The position numbers and the translations under genes were made by a program. Below, in pieces: positions 40,749-56,030 of a stretch of DNA of 64,000 bases (positions within the stretch are counted from its first letter, which is position 1; every line of letters starts with the position of its first letter). The notes beneath the pieces are model-generated. The model had not been told where the DNA came from and ran no database searches. It saw only the letters and a program-made list of their open reading frames with translations. Source of the stretch: Hemileia vastatrix (taxonomy: Eukaryota > Basidiomycota > Pucciniomycetes > Pucciniales > Zaghouaniaceae); contig JASXTE010000008.1 of the NCBI GenBank assembly GCA_030280995.1, forward strand, positions 15,762,212 through 15,826,211, in the 5' to 3' direction.

Positions 40749-42446
40749 AGGGTCAGCTACTTTGTACAACTTAGATAAAGATCATCTGGATCTATATTTT
40801 ATGTTTTCATGATTTTTTAGCTTATTTTAATGACAATTTGATAATTGAATATTGATTTTTAATCTAAAATGCATCATTCATAACACATAATACCTAGCTA
40901 TTGAACATTAATGATAAGTGAATACATATGCTTCATGAAGTTTAATCATTGTTTTGTGCATCATGAATATTCACAATGTTTTAAATACCTTTTCAATGCA
41001 AAATGCATAAAGTGGCTAAATGCATTATACTCATTTATTTTAAATCCATAATACTAACTCATTTTAAATGGCATCATATATATTCATATGAATTTTAAAA
41101 AGAATATTGAATTTTATAGTAAAGTTCATAATTCATAATGCATAATACATTTTGAATATGAATGGTAAGTGCATACATATGCCTAATAGAGTGTGATAGT
41201 TTGTGTTATGTGCATAATTCATAGGTGATGAATGATTAATATGATGTGTATATACAAATGTTGGTTGTTATTGGTATCCACCCAAATAGTCAACCTGGTT
41301 AAAACACCATGACAAAGAAAGAAAAAACACAAGGTCAGGCGTTCAAGCCACAGAACAGAAGATATCAAACAGAACAACGCTGGTTTGTGTTCATTGGAGA
41401 TGGTACAAGAAGGCCAGTGGTTTACAAAACCACCTTGCACCGTAACACTCCAGAAGTTAAGAAGAGAAAAAAAGATAAATAAATATAAAAAGTTAATATA
41501 AGATTTAAAAAAAATAAATATATATAAATATAGAAAATAAAAAACTTAAAGTGGTTCCCACTGCACTCAAAAACAGGGGGGGCTTGTATGCAAATCTGAA
41601 GTGTCTACTGAATCAGAAAAAATTCAGTAGATTCAAGGAGTTGCATACAAGTTCCCTCTGTTTTTTTAATACAGCTTTTGAAATTGAATTTCACAAACAC
41701 AAAAAAGAAAAGAAAAACAAAATTCATCATGAAAACCACATTGAAATAAAAGGCCATTTGTACTAGGATTATGCTTCTATTCTATTCACTTGTGTTCCAA
41801 TGCAAATGATTTATTCAAAAAATATGATGACCTTTTCAATTTCTCAACAATCATCAAAGTATATGGTTTAAATATTTATATGATGCAGAAAAACAACTAA
41901 GCTGTTATGATGTACTTGAGTCTCAATGAATTTTTTTTGGTTTGAATATATACTTCCATATTTCAATTATTCAATGTTCCCCTTGATGTAATTTTTCATA
42001 TCTAATAGTAGAGTTTCCCAAATCCTCATTTTACAGGTTTATCAACTGAAATACTCTTCCTTCATATTAAATGTTTGGTCATTTCTTTGATTTATTCTGA
42101 TTATCAACTCATGTTGCTTATTTAATGTGATTTTTTATTGAATATTCTCACCATGTGGTCTTCCAACATCTGGGTTGGCCTTTGTTGTGATGTTTGGGCC
42201 TGTTTGATGATGTCTAATGAGCCATCTGTATATCAATTATTGATTTTTTTAGGATCCTGGACTGAATATCAAACTCTTGGGGATGTGGCTATCACCATTA
42301 CATACTCCTGGCTTTTCTCTACATTTCATGTCTTGATGAAATTTTTGGTATTCTGAGTTTTAAGGACTCTTTTTCTCATTTTTCATGCTTCACTATAACT
42401 GTTGATTTTTTGGTTTTTTCTATTTTATGAGCTAGGATGAAGGGTT
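40749..42446 (+). repeat. Satellite unit 25
   Basis: T321, A1061 and T1501, as in 19 and 20. Confidence 0.97.
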
Positions 42447-44144
42447 AGGGTCAGCTACTTTGTACAACTTAGATAAAGATCATCTGGATCTATATTTTAT
42501 GTTTTCATGATTTTTTAGCTTATTTTAATGACAATTTGATAATTGAATATTGATTTTTAATCTAAAATGCATCATTCATAACACATAATACCTAGCTATT
42601 GAACATTAATGATAAGTGAATACATATGCTTCATGAAGTTTAATCATTGTTTTGTGCATCATGAATATTCACAATGTTTTAAATACCTTTTCAATGCAAA
42701 ATGCATAAAGTGGCTAAATGCATTATACTCATTTATTTTAAATCCATAATACTAACTCATTTTAAATGGCATCATATATATTCATATGAATTTTAAAAAG
42801 AATATTGAATTTTATAGTAAAGTTCATAATTCATAATGCATAATACATTTTGAATATGAATGGTAAGTGCATACATATGCCTAATAGAGTGTGATAGTTT
42901 GTGTTATGTGCATAATTCATAGGTGATGAATGATTAATATGATGTGTATATACAAATGTTGGTTGTTATTGGTATCCACCCAAATAGTCAACCTGGTTAA
43001 AACACCATGACAAAGAAAGAAAAAACACAAGGTCAGGCGTTCAAGCCACAGAACAGAAGATATCAAACAGAACAACGCTGGTTTGTGTTCATTGGAGATG
43101 GTACAAGAAGGCCAGTGGTTTACAAAACCACCTTGCACCGTAACACTCCAGAAGTTAAGAAGAGAAAAAAAGATAAATAAATATAAAAAGTTAATATAAG
43201 ATTTAAAAAAAATAAATATATATAAATATAGAAAATAAAAAACTTAAAGTGGTTCCCACTGCACTCAAAAACAGGGGGGGCTTGTATGCAAATCTGAAGT
43301 GTCTACTGAATCAGAAAAAATTCAGTAGATTCAAGGAGTTGCATACAAGTTCCCTCTGTTTTTTTAATACAGCTTTTGAAATTGAATTTCACAAACACAA
43401 AAAAGAAAAGAAAAACAAAATTCATCATGAAAACCACATTGAAATAAAAGGCCATTTGTACTAGGATTATGCTTCTATTCTATTCACTTGTGTTCCAATG
43501 CAAATGATTTATTCAAAAAATATGATGACCTTTTCAATTTCTCAACAATCATCAAAGTATATGGTTTAAATATTTATATGATGCAGAAAAACAACTAAGC
43601 TGTTATGATGTACTTGAGTCTCAATGAATTTTTTTTGGTTTGAATATATACTTCCATATTTCAATTATTCAATGTTCCCCTTGATGTAATTTTTCATATC
43701 TAATAGTAGAGTTTCCCAAATCCTCATTTTACAGGTTTATCAACTGAAATACTCTTCCTTCATATTAAATGTTTGGTCATTTCTTTGATTTATTCTGATT
43801 ATCAACTCATGTTGCTTATTTAATGTGATTTTTTATTGAATATTCTCACCATGTGGTCTTCCAACATCTGGGTTGGCCTTTGTTGTGATGTTTGGGCCTG
43901 TTTGATGATGTCTAATGAGCCATCTGTATATCAATTATTGATTTTTGTAGGATCCTGGACTGAATATCAAACTCTTGGGGATGTGGCTATCACCATTACA
44001 TACTCCTGGCTTTTCTCTACATTTCATGTCTTGATGAAATTTTTGGTATTCTGAGTTTTAAGGACTCTTTTTCTCATTTTTCATGCTTCACTATAACTGT
44101 TGATTTTTTGGTTTTTTCTATTTTATGAGCTAGGATGAAGGGTT
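42447..44144 (+). repeat. Satellite unit 26
   Basis: T321 and A1061 with G1501, as in 21. Confidence 0.97.
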
Positions 44145-45842
44145 AGGGTCAGCTACTTTGTACAACTTAGATAAAGATCATCTGGATCTATATTTTATGT
44201 TTTCATGATTTTTTAGCTTATTTTAATGACAATTTGATAATTGAATATTGATTTTTAATCTAAAATGCATCATTCATAACACATAATACCTAGCTATTGA
44301 ACATTAATGATAAGTGAATACATATGCTTCATGAAGTTTAATCATTGTTTTGTGCATCATGAATATTCACAATGTTTTAAATACCTTTTCAATGCAAAAT
44401 GCATAAAGTGGCTAAATGCATTATACTCATTTATTTTAAATCCATAATACTAACTCATTTTAAAAGGCATCATATATATTCATATGAATTTTAAAAAGAA
44501 TATTGAATTTTATAGTAAAGTTCATAATTCATAATGCATAATACATTTTGAATATGAATGGTAAGTGCATACATATGCCTAATAGAGTGTGATAGTTTGT
44601 GTTATGTGCATAATTCATAGGTGATGAATGATTAATATGATGTGTATATACAAATGTTGGTTGTTATTGGTATCCACCCAAATAGTCAACCTGGTTAAAA
44701 CACCATGACAAAGAAAGAAAAAACACAAGGTCAGGCGTTCAAGCCACAGAACAGAAGATATCAAACAGAACAACGCTGGTTTGTGTTCATTGGAGATGGT
44801 ACAAGAAGGCCAGTGGTTTACAAAACCACCTTGCACCGTAACACTCCAGAAGTTAAGAAGAGAAAAAAAGATAAATAAATATAAAAAGTTAATATAAGAT
44901 TTAAAAAAAATAAATATATATAAATATAGAAAATAAAAAACTTAAAGTGGTTCCCACTGCACTCAAAAACAGGGGGGGCTTGTATGCAAATCTGAAGTGT
45001 CTACTGAATCAGAAAAAATTCAGTAGATTCAAGGAGTTGCATACAAGTTCCCTCTGTTTTTTTAATACAGCTTTTGAAATTGAATTTCACAAACACAAAA
45101 AAGAAAAGAAAAACAAAATTCATCATGAAAACCACATTGAAATAAAAGGCCATTTGTACTAGGATTATGCTTCTATTCTATTCACTTGTGTTCCAATGCA
45201 AATGCTTTATTCAAAAAATATGATGACCTTTTCAATTTCTCAACAATCATCAAAGTATATGGTTTAAATATTTATATGATGCAGAAAAACAACTAAGCTG
45301 TTATGATGTACTTGAGTCTCAATGAATTTTTTTTGGTTTGAATATATACTTCCATATTTCAATTATTCAATGTTCCCCTTGATGTAATTTTTCATATCTA
45401 ATAGTAGAGTTTCCCAAATCCTCATTTTACAGGTTTATCAACTGAAATACTCTTCCTTCATATTAAATGTTTGGTCATTTCTTTGATTTATTCTGATTAT
45501 CAACTCATGTTGCTTATTTAATGTGATTTTTTATTGAATATTCTCACCATGTGGTCTTCCAACATCTGGGTTGGCCTTTGTTGTGATGTTTGGGCCTGTT
45601 TGATGATGTCTAATGAGCCATCTGTATATCAATTATTGATTTTTGTAGGATCCTGGACTGAATATCAAACTCTTGGGGATGTGGCTATCACCATTACATA
45701 CTCCTGGCTTTTCTCTACATTTCATGTCTTGATGAAATTTTTGGTATTCTGAGTTTTAAGGACTCTTTTTCTCATTTTTCATGCTTCACTATAACTGTTG
45801 ATTTTTTGGTTTTTTCTATTTTATGAGCTAGGATGAAGGGTT
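44145..45842 (+). repeat. Satellite unit 27
   Basis: Majority state at every diagnostic site. Confidence 0.97.
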
Positions 45843-47540
45843 AGGGTCAGCTACTTTGTACAACTTAGATAAAGATCATCTGGATCTATATTTTATGTTT
45901 TCATGATTTTTTAGCTTATTTTAATGACAATTTGATAATTGAATATTGATTTTTAATCTAAAATGCATCATTCATAACACATAATACCTAGCTATTGAAC
46001 ATTAATGATAAGTGAATACATATGCTTCATGAAGTTTAATCATTGTTTTGTGCATCATGAATATTCACAATGTTTTAAATACCTTTTCAATGCAAAATGC
46101 ATAAAGTGGCTAAATGCATTATACTCATTTATTTTAAATCCATAATACTAACTCATTTTAAAAGGCATCATATATATTCATATGAATTTTAAAAAGAATA
46201 TTGAATTTTATAGTAAAGTTCATAATTCATAATGCATAATACATTTTGAATATGAATGGTAAGTGCATACATATGCCTAATAGAGTGTGATAGTTTGTGT
46301 TATGTGCATAATTCATAGGTGATGAATGATTAATATGATGTGTATATACAAATGTTGGTTGTTATTGGTATCCACCCAAATAGTCAACCTGGTTAAAACA
46401 CCATGACAAAGAAAGAAAAAACACAAGGTCAGGCGTTCAAGCCACAGAACAGAAGATATCAAACAGAACAACGCTGGTTTGTGTTCATTGGAGATGGTAC
46501 AAGAAGGCCAGTGGTTTACAAAACCACCTTGCACCGTAACACTCCAGAAGTTAAGAAGAGAAAAAAAGATAAATAAATATAAAAAGTTAATATAAGATTT
46601 AAAAAAAATAAATATATATAAATATAGAAAATAAAAAACTTAAAGTGGTTCCCACTGCACTCAAAAACAGGGGGGGCTTGTATGCAAATCTGAAGTGTCT
46701 ACTGAATCAGAAAAAATTCAGTAGATTCAAGGAGTTGCATACAAGTTCCCTCTGTTTTTTTAATACAGCTTTTGAAATTGAATTTCACAAACACAAAAAA
46801 GAAAAGAAAAACAAAATTCATCATGAAAACCACATTGAAATAAAAGGCCATTTGTACTAGGATTATGCTTCTATTCTATTCACTTGTGTTCCAATGCAAA
46901 TGATTTATTCAAAAAATATGATGACCTTTTCAATTTCTCAACAATCATCAAAGTATATGGTTTAAATATTTATATGATGCAGAAAAACAACTAAGCTGTT
47001 ATGATGTACTTGAGTCTCAATGAATTTTTTTTGGTTTGAATATATACTTCCATATTTCAATTATTCAATGTTCCCCTTGATGTAATTTTTCATATCTAAT
47101 AGTAGAGTTTCCCAAATCCTCATTTTACAGGTTTATCAACTGAAATACTCTTCCTTCATATTAAATGTTTGGTCATTTCTTTGATTTATTCTGATTATCA
47201 ACTCATGTTGCTTATTTAATGTGATTTTTTATTGAATATTCTCACCATGTGGTCTTCCAACATCTGGGTTGGCCTTTGTTGTGATGTTTGGGCCTGTTTG
47301 ATGATGTCTAATGAGCCATCTGTATATCAATTATTGATTTTTGTAGGATCCTGGACTGAATATCAAACTCTTGGGGATGTGGCTATCACCATTACATACT
47401 CCTGGCTTTTCTCTACATTTCATGTCTTGATGAAATTTTTGGTATTCTGAGTTTTAAGGACTCTTTTTCTCATTTTTCATGCTTCACTATAACTGTTGAT
47501 TTTTTGGTTTTTTCTATTTTATGCGCTAGGATGAAGGGTT
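45843..47540 (+). repeat. Satellite unit 28
   Basis: A1061, and private A1682C, which creates a CpG next to the unit junction. Confidence 0.97.
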
Positions 47541-49238
47541 AGGGTCAGCTACTTTGTACAACTTAGATAAAGATCATCTGGATCTATATTTTATGTTTTC
47601 ATGATTTTTTAGCTTATTTTAATGACAATTTGATAATTGAATATTGATTTTTAATCTAAAATGCATCATTCATAACACATAATACCTAGCTATTGAACAT
47701 TAATGATAAGTGAATACATATGCTTCATGAAGTTTAATCATTGTTTTGTGCATCATGAATATTCACAATGTTTTAAATACCTTTTCAATGCAAAATGCAT
47801 AAAGTGGCTAAATGCATTATACTCATTTATTTTAAATCCATAATACTAACTCATTTTAAAAGGCATCATATATATTCATATGAATTTTAAAAAGAATATT
47901 GAATTTTATAGTAAAGTTCATAATTCATAATGCATAATACATTTTGAATATGAATGGTAAGTGCATACATATGCCTAATAGAGTGTGATAGTTTGTGTTA
48001 TGTGCATAATTCATAGGTGATGAATGATTAATATGATGTGTATATACAAATGTTGGTTGTTATTGGTATCCACCCAAATAGTCAACCTGGTTAAAACACC
48101 ATGACAAAGAAAGAAAAAACACAAGGTCAGGCGTTCAAGCCACAGAACAGAAGATATCAAACAGAACAACGCTGGTTTGTGTTCATTGGAGATGGTACAA
48201 GAAGGCCAGTGGTTTACAAAACCACCTTGCACCGTAACACTCCAGAAGTTAAGAAGAGAAAAAAAGATAAATAAATATAAAAAGTTAATATAAGATTTAA
48301 AAAAAATAAATATATATAAATATAGAAAATAAAAAACTTAAAGTGGTTCCCACTGCACTCAAAAACAGGGGGGGCTTGTATGCAAATCTGAAGTGTCTAC
48401 TGAATCAGAAAAAATTCAGTAGATTCAAGGAGTTGCATACAAGTTCCCTCTGTTTTTTTAATACAGCTTTTGAAATTGAATTTCACAAACACAAAAAAGA
48501 AAAGAAAAACAAAATTCATCATGAAAACCACATTGAAATAAAAGGCCATTTGTACTAGGATTATGCTTCTATTCTATTCACTTGTGTTCCAATGCAAATG
48601 CTTTATTCAAAAAATATGATGACCTTTTCAATTTCTCAACAATCATCAAAGTATATGGTTTAAATATTTATATGATGCAGAAAAACAACTAAGCTGTTAT
48701 GATGTACTTAAGTCTCAATGAATTTTTTTTGGTTTGAATATATACTTCCATATTTCAATTATTCAATGTTCCCCTTGATGTAATTTTTCATATCTAATAG
48801 TAGAGTTTCCCAAATCCTCATTTTACAGGTTTATCAACTGAAATACTCTTCCTTCATATTAAATGTTTGGTCATTTCTTTGATTTATTCTGATTATCAAC
48901 TCATGTTGCTTATTTAATGTGATTTTTTATTGAATATTCTCACCATGTGGTCTTCCAACATCTGGGTTGGCCTTTGTTGTGATGTTTGGGCCTGTTTGAT
49001 GATGTCTAATGAGCCATCTGTATATCAATTATTGATTTTTGTAGGATCCTGGACTGAATATCAAACTCTTGGGGATGTGGCTATCACCATTACATACTCC
49101 TGGCTTTTCTCTACATTTCATGTCTTGATGAAATTTTTGGTATTCTGAGTTTTAAGGACTCTTTTTCTCATTTTTCATGCTTCACTATAACTGTTGATTT
49201 TTTGGTTTTTTCTATTTTATGAGCTAGGATGAAGGGTT
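47541..49238 (+). repeat. Satellite unit 29
   Basis: Private G1170A; otherwise majority state. Confidence 0.97.
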
Positions 49239-50936
49239 AGGGTCAGCTACTTTGTACAACTTAGATAAAGATCATCTGGATCTATATTTTATGTTTTCAT
49301 GATTTTTTAGCTTATTTTAATGACAATTTGATAATTGAATATTGATTTTTAATCTAAAATGCATCATTCATAACACATAATACCTAGCTATTGAACATTA
49401 ATGATAAGTGAATACATATGCTTCATGAAGTTTAATCATTGTTTTGTGCATCATGAATATTCACAATGTTTTAAATACCTTTTCAATGCAAAATGCATAA
49501 AGTGGCTAAATGCATTATACTCATTTATTTTAAATCCATAATACTAACTCATTTTAAAAGGCATCATATATATTCATATGAATTTTAAAAAGAATATTGA
49601 ATTTTATAGTAAAGTTCATAATTCATAATGCATAATACATTTTGAATATGAATGGTAAGTGCATACATATGCCTAATAGAGTGTGATAGTTTGTGTTATG
49701 TGCATAATTCATAGGTGATGAATGATTAATATGATGTGTATATACAAATGTTGGTTGTTATTGGTATCCACCCAAATAGTCAACCTGGTTAAAACACCAT
49801 GACAAAGAAAGAAAAAACACAAGGTCAGGCGTTCAAGCCACAGAACAGAAGATATCAAACAGAACAACGCTGGTTTGTGTTCATTGGAGATGGTACAAGA
49901 AGGCCAGTGGTTTACAAAACCACCTTGCACCGTAACACTCCAGAAGTTAAGAAGAGAAAAAAAGATAAATAAATATAAAAAGTTAATATAAGATTTAAAA
50001 AAAATAAATATATATAAATATAGAAAATAAAAAACTTAAAGTGGTTCCCACTGCACTCAAAAACAGGGGGGGCTTGTATGCAAATCTGAAGTGTCTACTG
50101 AATCAGAAAAAATTCAGTAGATTCAAGGAGTTGCATACAAGTTCCCTCTGTTTTTTTAATACAGCTTTTGAAATTGAATTTCACAAACACAAAAAAGAAA
50201 AGAAAAACAAAATTCATCATGAAAACCACATTGAAATAAAAGGCCATTTGTACTAGGATTATGCTTCTATTCTATTCACTTGTGTTCCAATGCAAATGAT
50301 TTATTCAAAAAATATGATGACCTTTTCAATTTCTCAACAATCATCAAAGTATATGGTTTAAATATTTATATGATGCAGAAAAACAACTAAGCTGTTATGA
50401 TGTACTTGAGTCTCAATGAATTTTTTTTGGTTTGAATATATACTTCCATATTTCAATTATTCAATGTTCCCCTTGATGTAATTTTTCATATCTAATAGTA
50501 GAGTTTCCCAAATCCTCATTTTACAGGTTTATCAACTGAAATACTCTTCCTTCATATTAAATGTTTGGTCATTTCTTTGATTTATTCTGATTATCAACTC
50601 ATGTTGCTTATTTAATGTGATTTTTTATTGAATATTCTCACCATGTGGTCTTCCAACATCTGGGTTGGCCTTTGTTGTGATGTTTGGGCCTGTTTGATGA
50701 TGTCTAATGAGCCATCTGTATATCAATTATTGATTTTTTTAGGATCCTGGACTGAATATCAAACTCTTGGGGATGTGGCTATCACCATTACATACTCCTG
50801 GCTTTTCTCTACATTTCATGTCTTGATGAAATTTTTGGTATTCTGAGTTTTAAGGACTCTTTTTCTCATTTTTCATGCTTCACTATAACTGTTGATTTTT
50901 TGGTTTTTTCTATTTTATGAGCTAGGATGAAGGGTT
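49239..50936 (+). repeat. Satellite unit 30
   Basis: A1061 and T1501. Confidence 0.97.
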
Positions 50937-52634
50937 AGGGTCAGCTACTTTGTACAACTTAGATAAAGATCATCTGGATCTATATTTTATGTTTTCATGA
51001 TTTTTTAGCTTATTTTAATGACAATTTGATAATTGAATATTGATTTTTAATCTAAAATGCATCATTCATAACACATAATACCTAGCTATTGAACATTAAT
51101 GATAAGTGAATACATATGCTTCATGAAGTTTAATCATTGTTTTGTGCATCATGAATATTCACAATGTTTTAAATACCTTTTCAATGCAAAATGCATAAAG
51201 TGGCTAAATGCATTATACTCATTTATTTTAAATCCATAATACTAACTCATTTTAAAAGGCATCATATATATTCATATGAATTTTAAAAAGAATATTGAAT
51301 TTTATAGTAAAGTTTATAATTCATAATGCATAATACATTTTGAATATGAATGGTAAGTGCATACATATGCCTAATAGAGTGTGATAGTTTGTGTTATGTG
51401 CATAATTCATAGGTGATGAATGATTAATATGATGTGTATATACAAATGTTGGTTGTTATTGGTATCCACCCAAATAGTCAACCTGGTTAAAACACCATGA
51501 CAAAGAAAGAAAAAACACAAGGTCAGGCGTTCAAGCCACAGAACAGAAGATATCAAACAGAACAACGCTGGTTTGTGTTCATTGGAGATGGTACAAGAAG
51601 GCCAGTGGTTTACAAAACCACCTTGCACCGTAACACTCCAGAAGTTAAGAAGAGAAAAAAAGATAAATAAATATAAAAAGTTAATATAAGATTTAAAAAA
51701 AATAAATATATATAAATATAGAAAATAAAAAACTTAAAGTGGTTCCCACTGCACTCAAAAACAGGGGGGGCTTGTATGCAAATCTGAAGTGTCTACTGAA
51801 TCAGAAAAAATTCAGTAGATTCAAGGAGTTGCATACAAGTTCCCTCTGTTTTTTTAATACAGCTTTTGAAATTGAATTTCACAAACACAAAAAAGAAAAG
51901 AAAAACAAAATTCATCATGAAAACCACATTGAAATAAAAGGCCATTTGTACTAGGATTATGCTTCTATTCTATTCACTTGTGTTCCAATGCAAATGATTT
52001 ATTCAAAAAATATGATGACCTTTTCAATTTCTCAACAATCATCAAAGTATATGGTTTAAATATTTATATGATGCAGAAAAACAACTAAGCTGTTATGATG
52101 TACTTGAGTCTCAATGAATTTTTTTTGGTTTGAATATATACTTCCATATTTCAATTATTCAATGTTCCCCTTGATGTAATTTTTCATATCTAATAGTAGA
52201 GTTTCCCAAATCCTCATTTTACAGGTTTATCAACTGAAATACTCTTCCTTCATATTAAATGTTTGGTCATTTCTTTGATTTATTCTGATTATCAACTCAT
52301 GTTGCTTATTTAATGTGATTTTTTATTGAATATTCTCACCATGTGGTCTTCCAACATCTGGGTTGGCCTTTGTTGTGATGTTTGGGCCTGTTTGATGATG
52401 TCTAATGAGCCATCTGTATATCAATTATTGATTTTTGTAGGATCCTGGACTGAATATCAAACTCTTGGGGATGTGGCTATCACCATTACATACTCCTGGC
52501 TTTTCTCTACATTTCATGTCTTGATGAAATTTTTGGTATTCTGAGTTTTAAGGACTCTTTTTCTCATTTTTCATGCTTCACTATAACTGTTGATTTTTTA
52601 ATTTTTTCTATTTTATGAGCTAGGATGAAGGGTT
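50937..52634 (+). repeat. Satellite unit 31
   Basis: A1061 plus private C379T and GG to AA at 1664-1665. Confidence 0.97.
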
Positions 52635-54332
52635 AGGGTCAGCTACTTTGTACAACTTAGATAAAGATCATCTGGATCTATATTTTATGTTTTCATGATT
52701 TTTTAGCTTATTTTAATGACAATTTGATAATTGAATATTGATTTTTAATCTAAAATGCATCATTCATAACACATAATACCTAGCTATTGAACATTAATGA
52801 TAAGTGAATACATATGCTTCATGAAGTTTAATCATTGTTTTGTGCATCATGAATATTCACAATGTTTTAAATACCTTTTCAATGCAAAATGCATAAAGTG
52901 GCTAAATGCATTATACTCATTTATTTTAAATCCATAATACTAACTCATTTTAAAAGGCATCATATATATTCATATGAATTTTAAAAAGAATATTGAATTT
53001 TATAGTAAAGTTCATAATTCATAATGCATAATACATTTTGAATATGAATGGTAAGTGCATACATATGCCTAATAGAGTGTGATAGTTTGTGTTATGTGCA
53101 TAATTCATAGGTGATGAATGATTAATATGATGTGTATATACAAATGTTGGTTGTTATTGGTATCCACCCAAATAGTCAACCTGGTTAAAACACCATGACA
53201 AAGAAAGAAAAAACACAAGGTCAGGCGTTCAAGCCACAGAACAGAAGATATCAAACAGAACAACACTGGTTTGTGTTCATTGGAGATGGTACAAGAAGGC
53301 CAGTGGTTTACAAAACCACCTTGCACCGTAACACTCCAGAAGTTAAGAAGAGAAAAAAAGATAAATAAATATAAAAAGTTAATATAAGATTTAAAAAAAA
53401 TAAATATATATAAATATAGAAAATAAAAAACTTAAAGTGGTTCCCACTGCACTCAAAAACAGGGGGGGCTTGTATGCAAATCTGAAGTGTCTACTGAATC
53501 AGAAAAAATTCAGTAGATTCAAGGAGTTGCATACAAGTTCCCTCTGTTTTTTTAATACAGCTTTTGAAATTGAATTTCACAAACACAAAAAAGAAAAGAA
53601 AAACAAAATTCATCATGAAAACCACATTGAAATAAAAGGCCATTTGTACTAGGATTATGCTTCTATTCTATTCACTTGTGTTCCAATGCAAATGATTTAT
53701 TCAAAAAATATGATGACCTTTTCAATTTCTCAACAATCATCAAAGTATATGGTTTAAATATTTATATGATGCAGAAAAACAACTAAGCTGTTATGATGTA
53801 CTTGAGTCTCAATGAATTTTTTTTGGTTTGAATATATACTTCCATATTTCAATTATTCAATGTTCCCCTTGATGTAATTTTTCATATCTAATAGTAGAGT
53901 TTCCCAAATCCTCATTTTACAGGTTTATCAACTGAAATACTCTTCCTTCATATTAAATGTTTGGTCATTTCTTTGATTTATTCTGATTATCAACTCATGT
54001 TGCTTATTTAATGTGATTTTTTATTGAATATTCTCACCATGTGGTCTTCCAACATCTGGGTTGGCCTTTGTTGTGATGTTTGGGCCTGTTTGATGATGTC
54101 TAATGAGCCATCTGTATATCAATTATTGATTTTTTTAGGATCCTGGACTGAATATCAAACTCTTGGGGATGTGGCTATCACCATTACATACTCCTGGCTT
54201 TTCTCTACATTTCATGTCTTGATGAAATTTTTGGTATTCTGAGTTTTAAGGACTCTTTTTCTCATTTTTCATGCTTCACTATAACTGTTGATTTTTTGGT
54301 TTTTTCTATTTTATGAGCTAGGATGAAGGGTT
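52635..54332 (+). repeat. Satellite unit 32
   Basis: A631 (CpG lost), A1061 and T1501. Confidence 0.97.
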
Positions 54333-56030
54333 AGGGTCAGCTACTTTGTACAACTTAGATAAAGATCATCTGGATCTATATTTTATGTTTTCATGATTTT
54401 TTAGCTTATTTTAATGACAATTTGATAATTGAATATTGATTTTTAATCTAAAATGCATCATTCATAACACATAATACCTAGCTATTGAACATTAATGATA
54501 AGTGAATACATATGCTTCATGAAGTTTAATCATTGTTTTGTGCATCATGAATATTCACAATGTTTTAAATACCTTTTCAATGCAAAATGCATAAAGTGGC
54601 TAAATGCATTATACTCATTTATTTTAAATCCATAATACTAACTCATTTTAAATGGCATCATATATATTCATATGAATTTTAAAAAGAATATTGAATTTTA
54701 TAGTAAAGTTCATAATTCATAATGCATAATACATTTTGAATATGAATGGTAAGTGCATACATATGCCTAATAGAGTGTGATAGTTTGTGTTATGTGCATA
54801 ATTCATAGGTGATGAATGATTAATATGATGTGTATATACAAATGTTGGTTGTTATTGGTATCCACCCAAATAGTCAACCTGGTTAAAACACCATGACAAA
54901 GAAAGAAAAAACACAAGGTCAGGCGTTCAAGCCACAGAACAGAAGATATCAAACAGAACAACGCTGGTTTGTGTTCATTGGAGATGGTACAAGAAGGCCA
55001 GTGGTTTACAAAACCACCTTGCACCGTAACACTCCAGAAGTTAAGAAGAGAAAAAAAGATAAATAAATATAAAAAGTTAATATAAGATTTAAAAAAAATA
55101 AATATATATAAATATAGAAAATAAAAAACTTAAAGTGGTTCCCACTGCACTCAAAAACAGGGGGGGCTTGTATGCAAATCTGAAGTGTCTACTGAATCAG
55201 AAAAAATTCAGTAGATTCAAGGAGTTGCATACAAGTTCCCTCTGTTTTTTTAATACAGCTTTTGAAATTGAATTTCACAAACACAAAAAAGAAAAGAAAA
55301 ACAAAATTCATCATGAAAACCACATTGAAATAAAAGGCCATTTGTACTAGGATTATGCTTCTATTCTATTCACTTGTGTTCCAATGCAAATGATTTATTC
55401 AAAAAATATGATGACCTTTTCAATTTCTCAACAATCATCAAAGTATATGGTTTAAATATTTATATGATGCAGAAAAACAACTAAGCTGTTATGATGTACT
55501 TGAGTCTCAATGAATTTTTTTTGGTTTGAATATATACTTCCATATTTCAATTATTCAATGTTCCCCTTGATGTAATTTTTCATATCTAATAGTAGAGTTT
55601 CCCAAATCCTCATTTTACAGGTTTATCAACTGAAATACTCTTCCTTCATATTAAATGTTTGGTCATTTCTTTGATTTATTCTGATTATCAACTCATGTTG
55701 CTTATTTAATGTGATTTTTTATTGAATATTCTCACCATGTGGTCTTCCAACATCTGGGTTGGCCTTTGTTGTGATGTTTGGGCCTGTTTGATGATGTCTA
55801 ATGAGCCATCTGTATATCAATTATTGATTTTTGTAGGATCCTGGACTGAATATCAAACTCTTGGGGATGTGGCTATCACCATTACATACTCCTGGCTTTT
55901 CTCTACATTTCATGTCTTGTTGAAATTTTTGGTATTCTGAGTTTTAAGGACTCTTTTTCTCATTTTTCATGCTTCACTATAACTGTTGATTTTTTGGTTT
56001 TTTCTATTTTATGAGCTAGGATGAAGGGTT
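54333..56030 (+). repeat. Satellite unit 33
   Basis: T321, A1061 and T1588; same haplotype as unit 37 at these sites. Confidence 0.97.
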
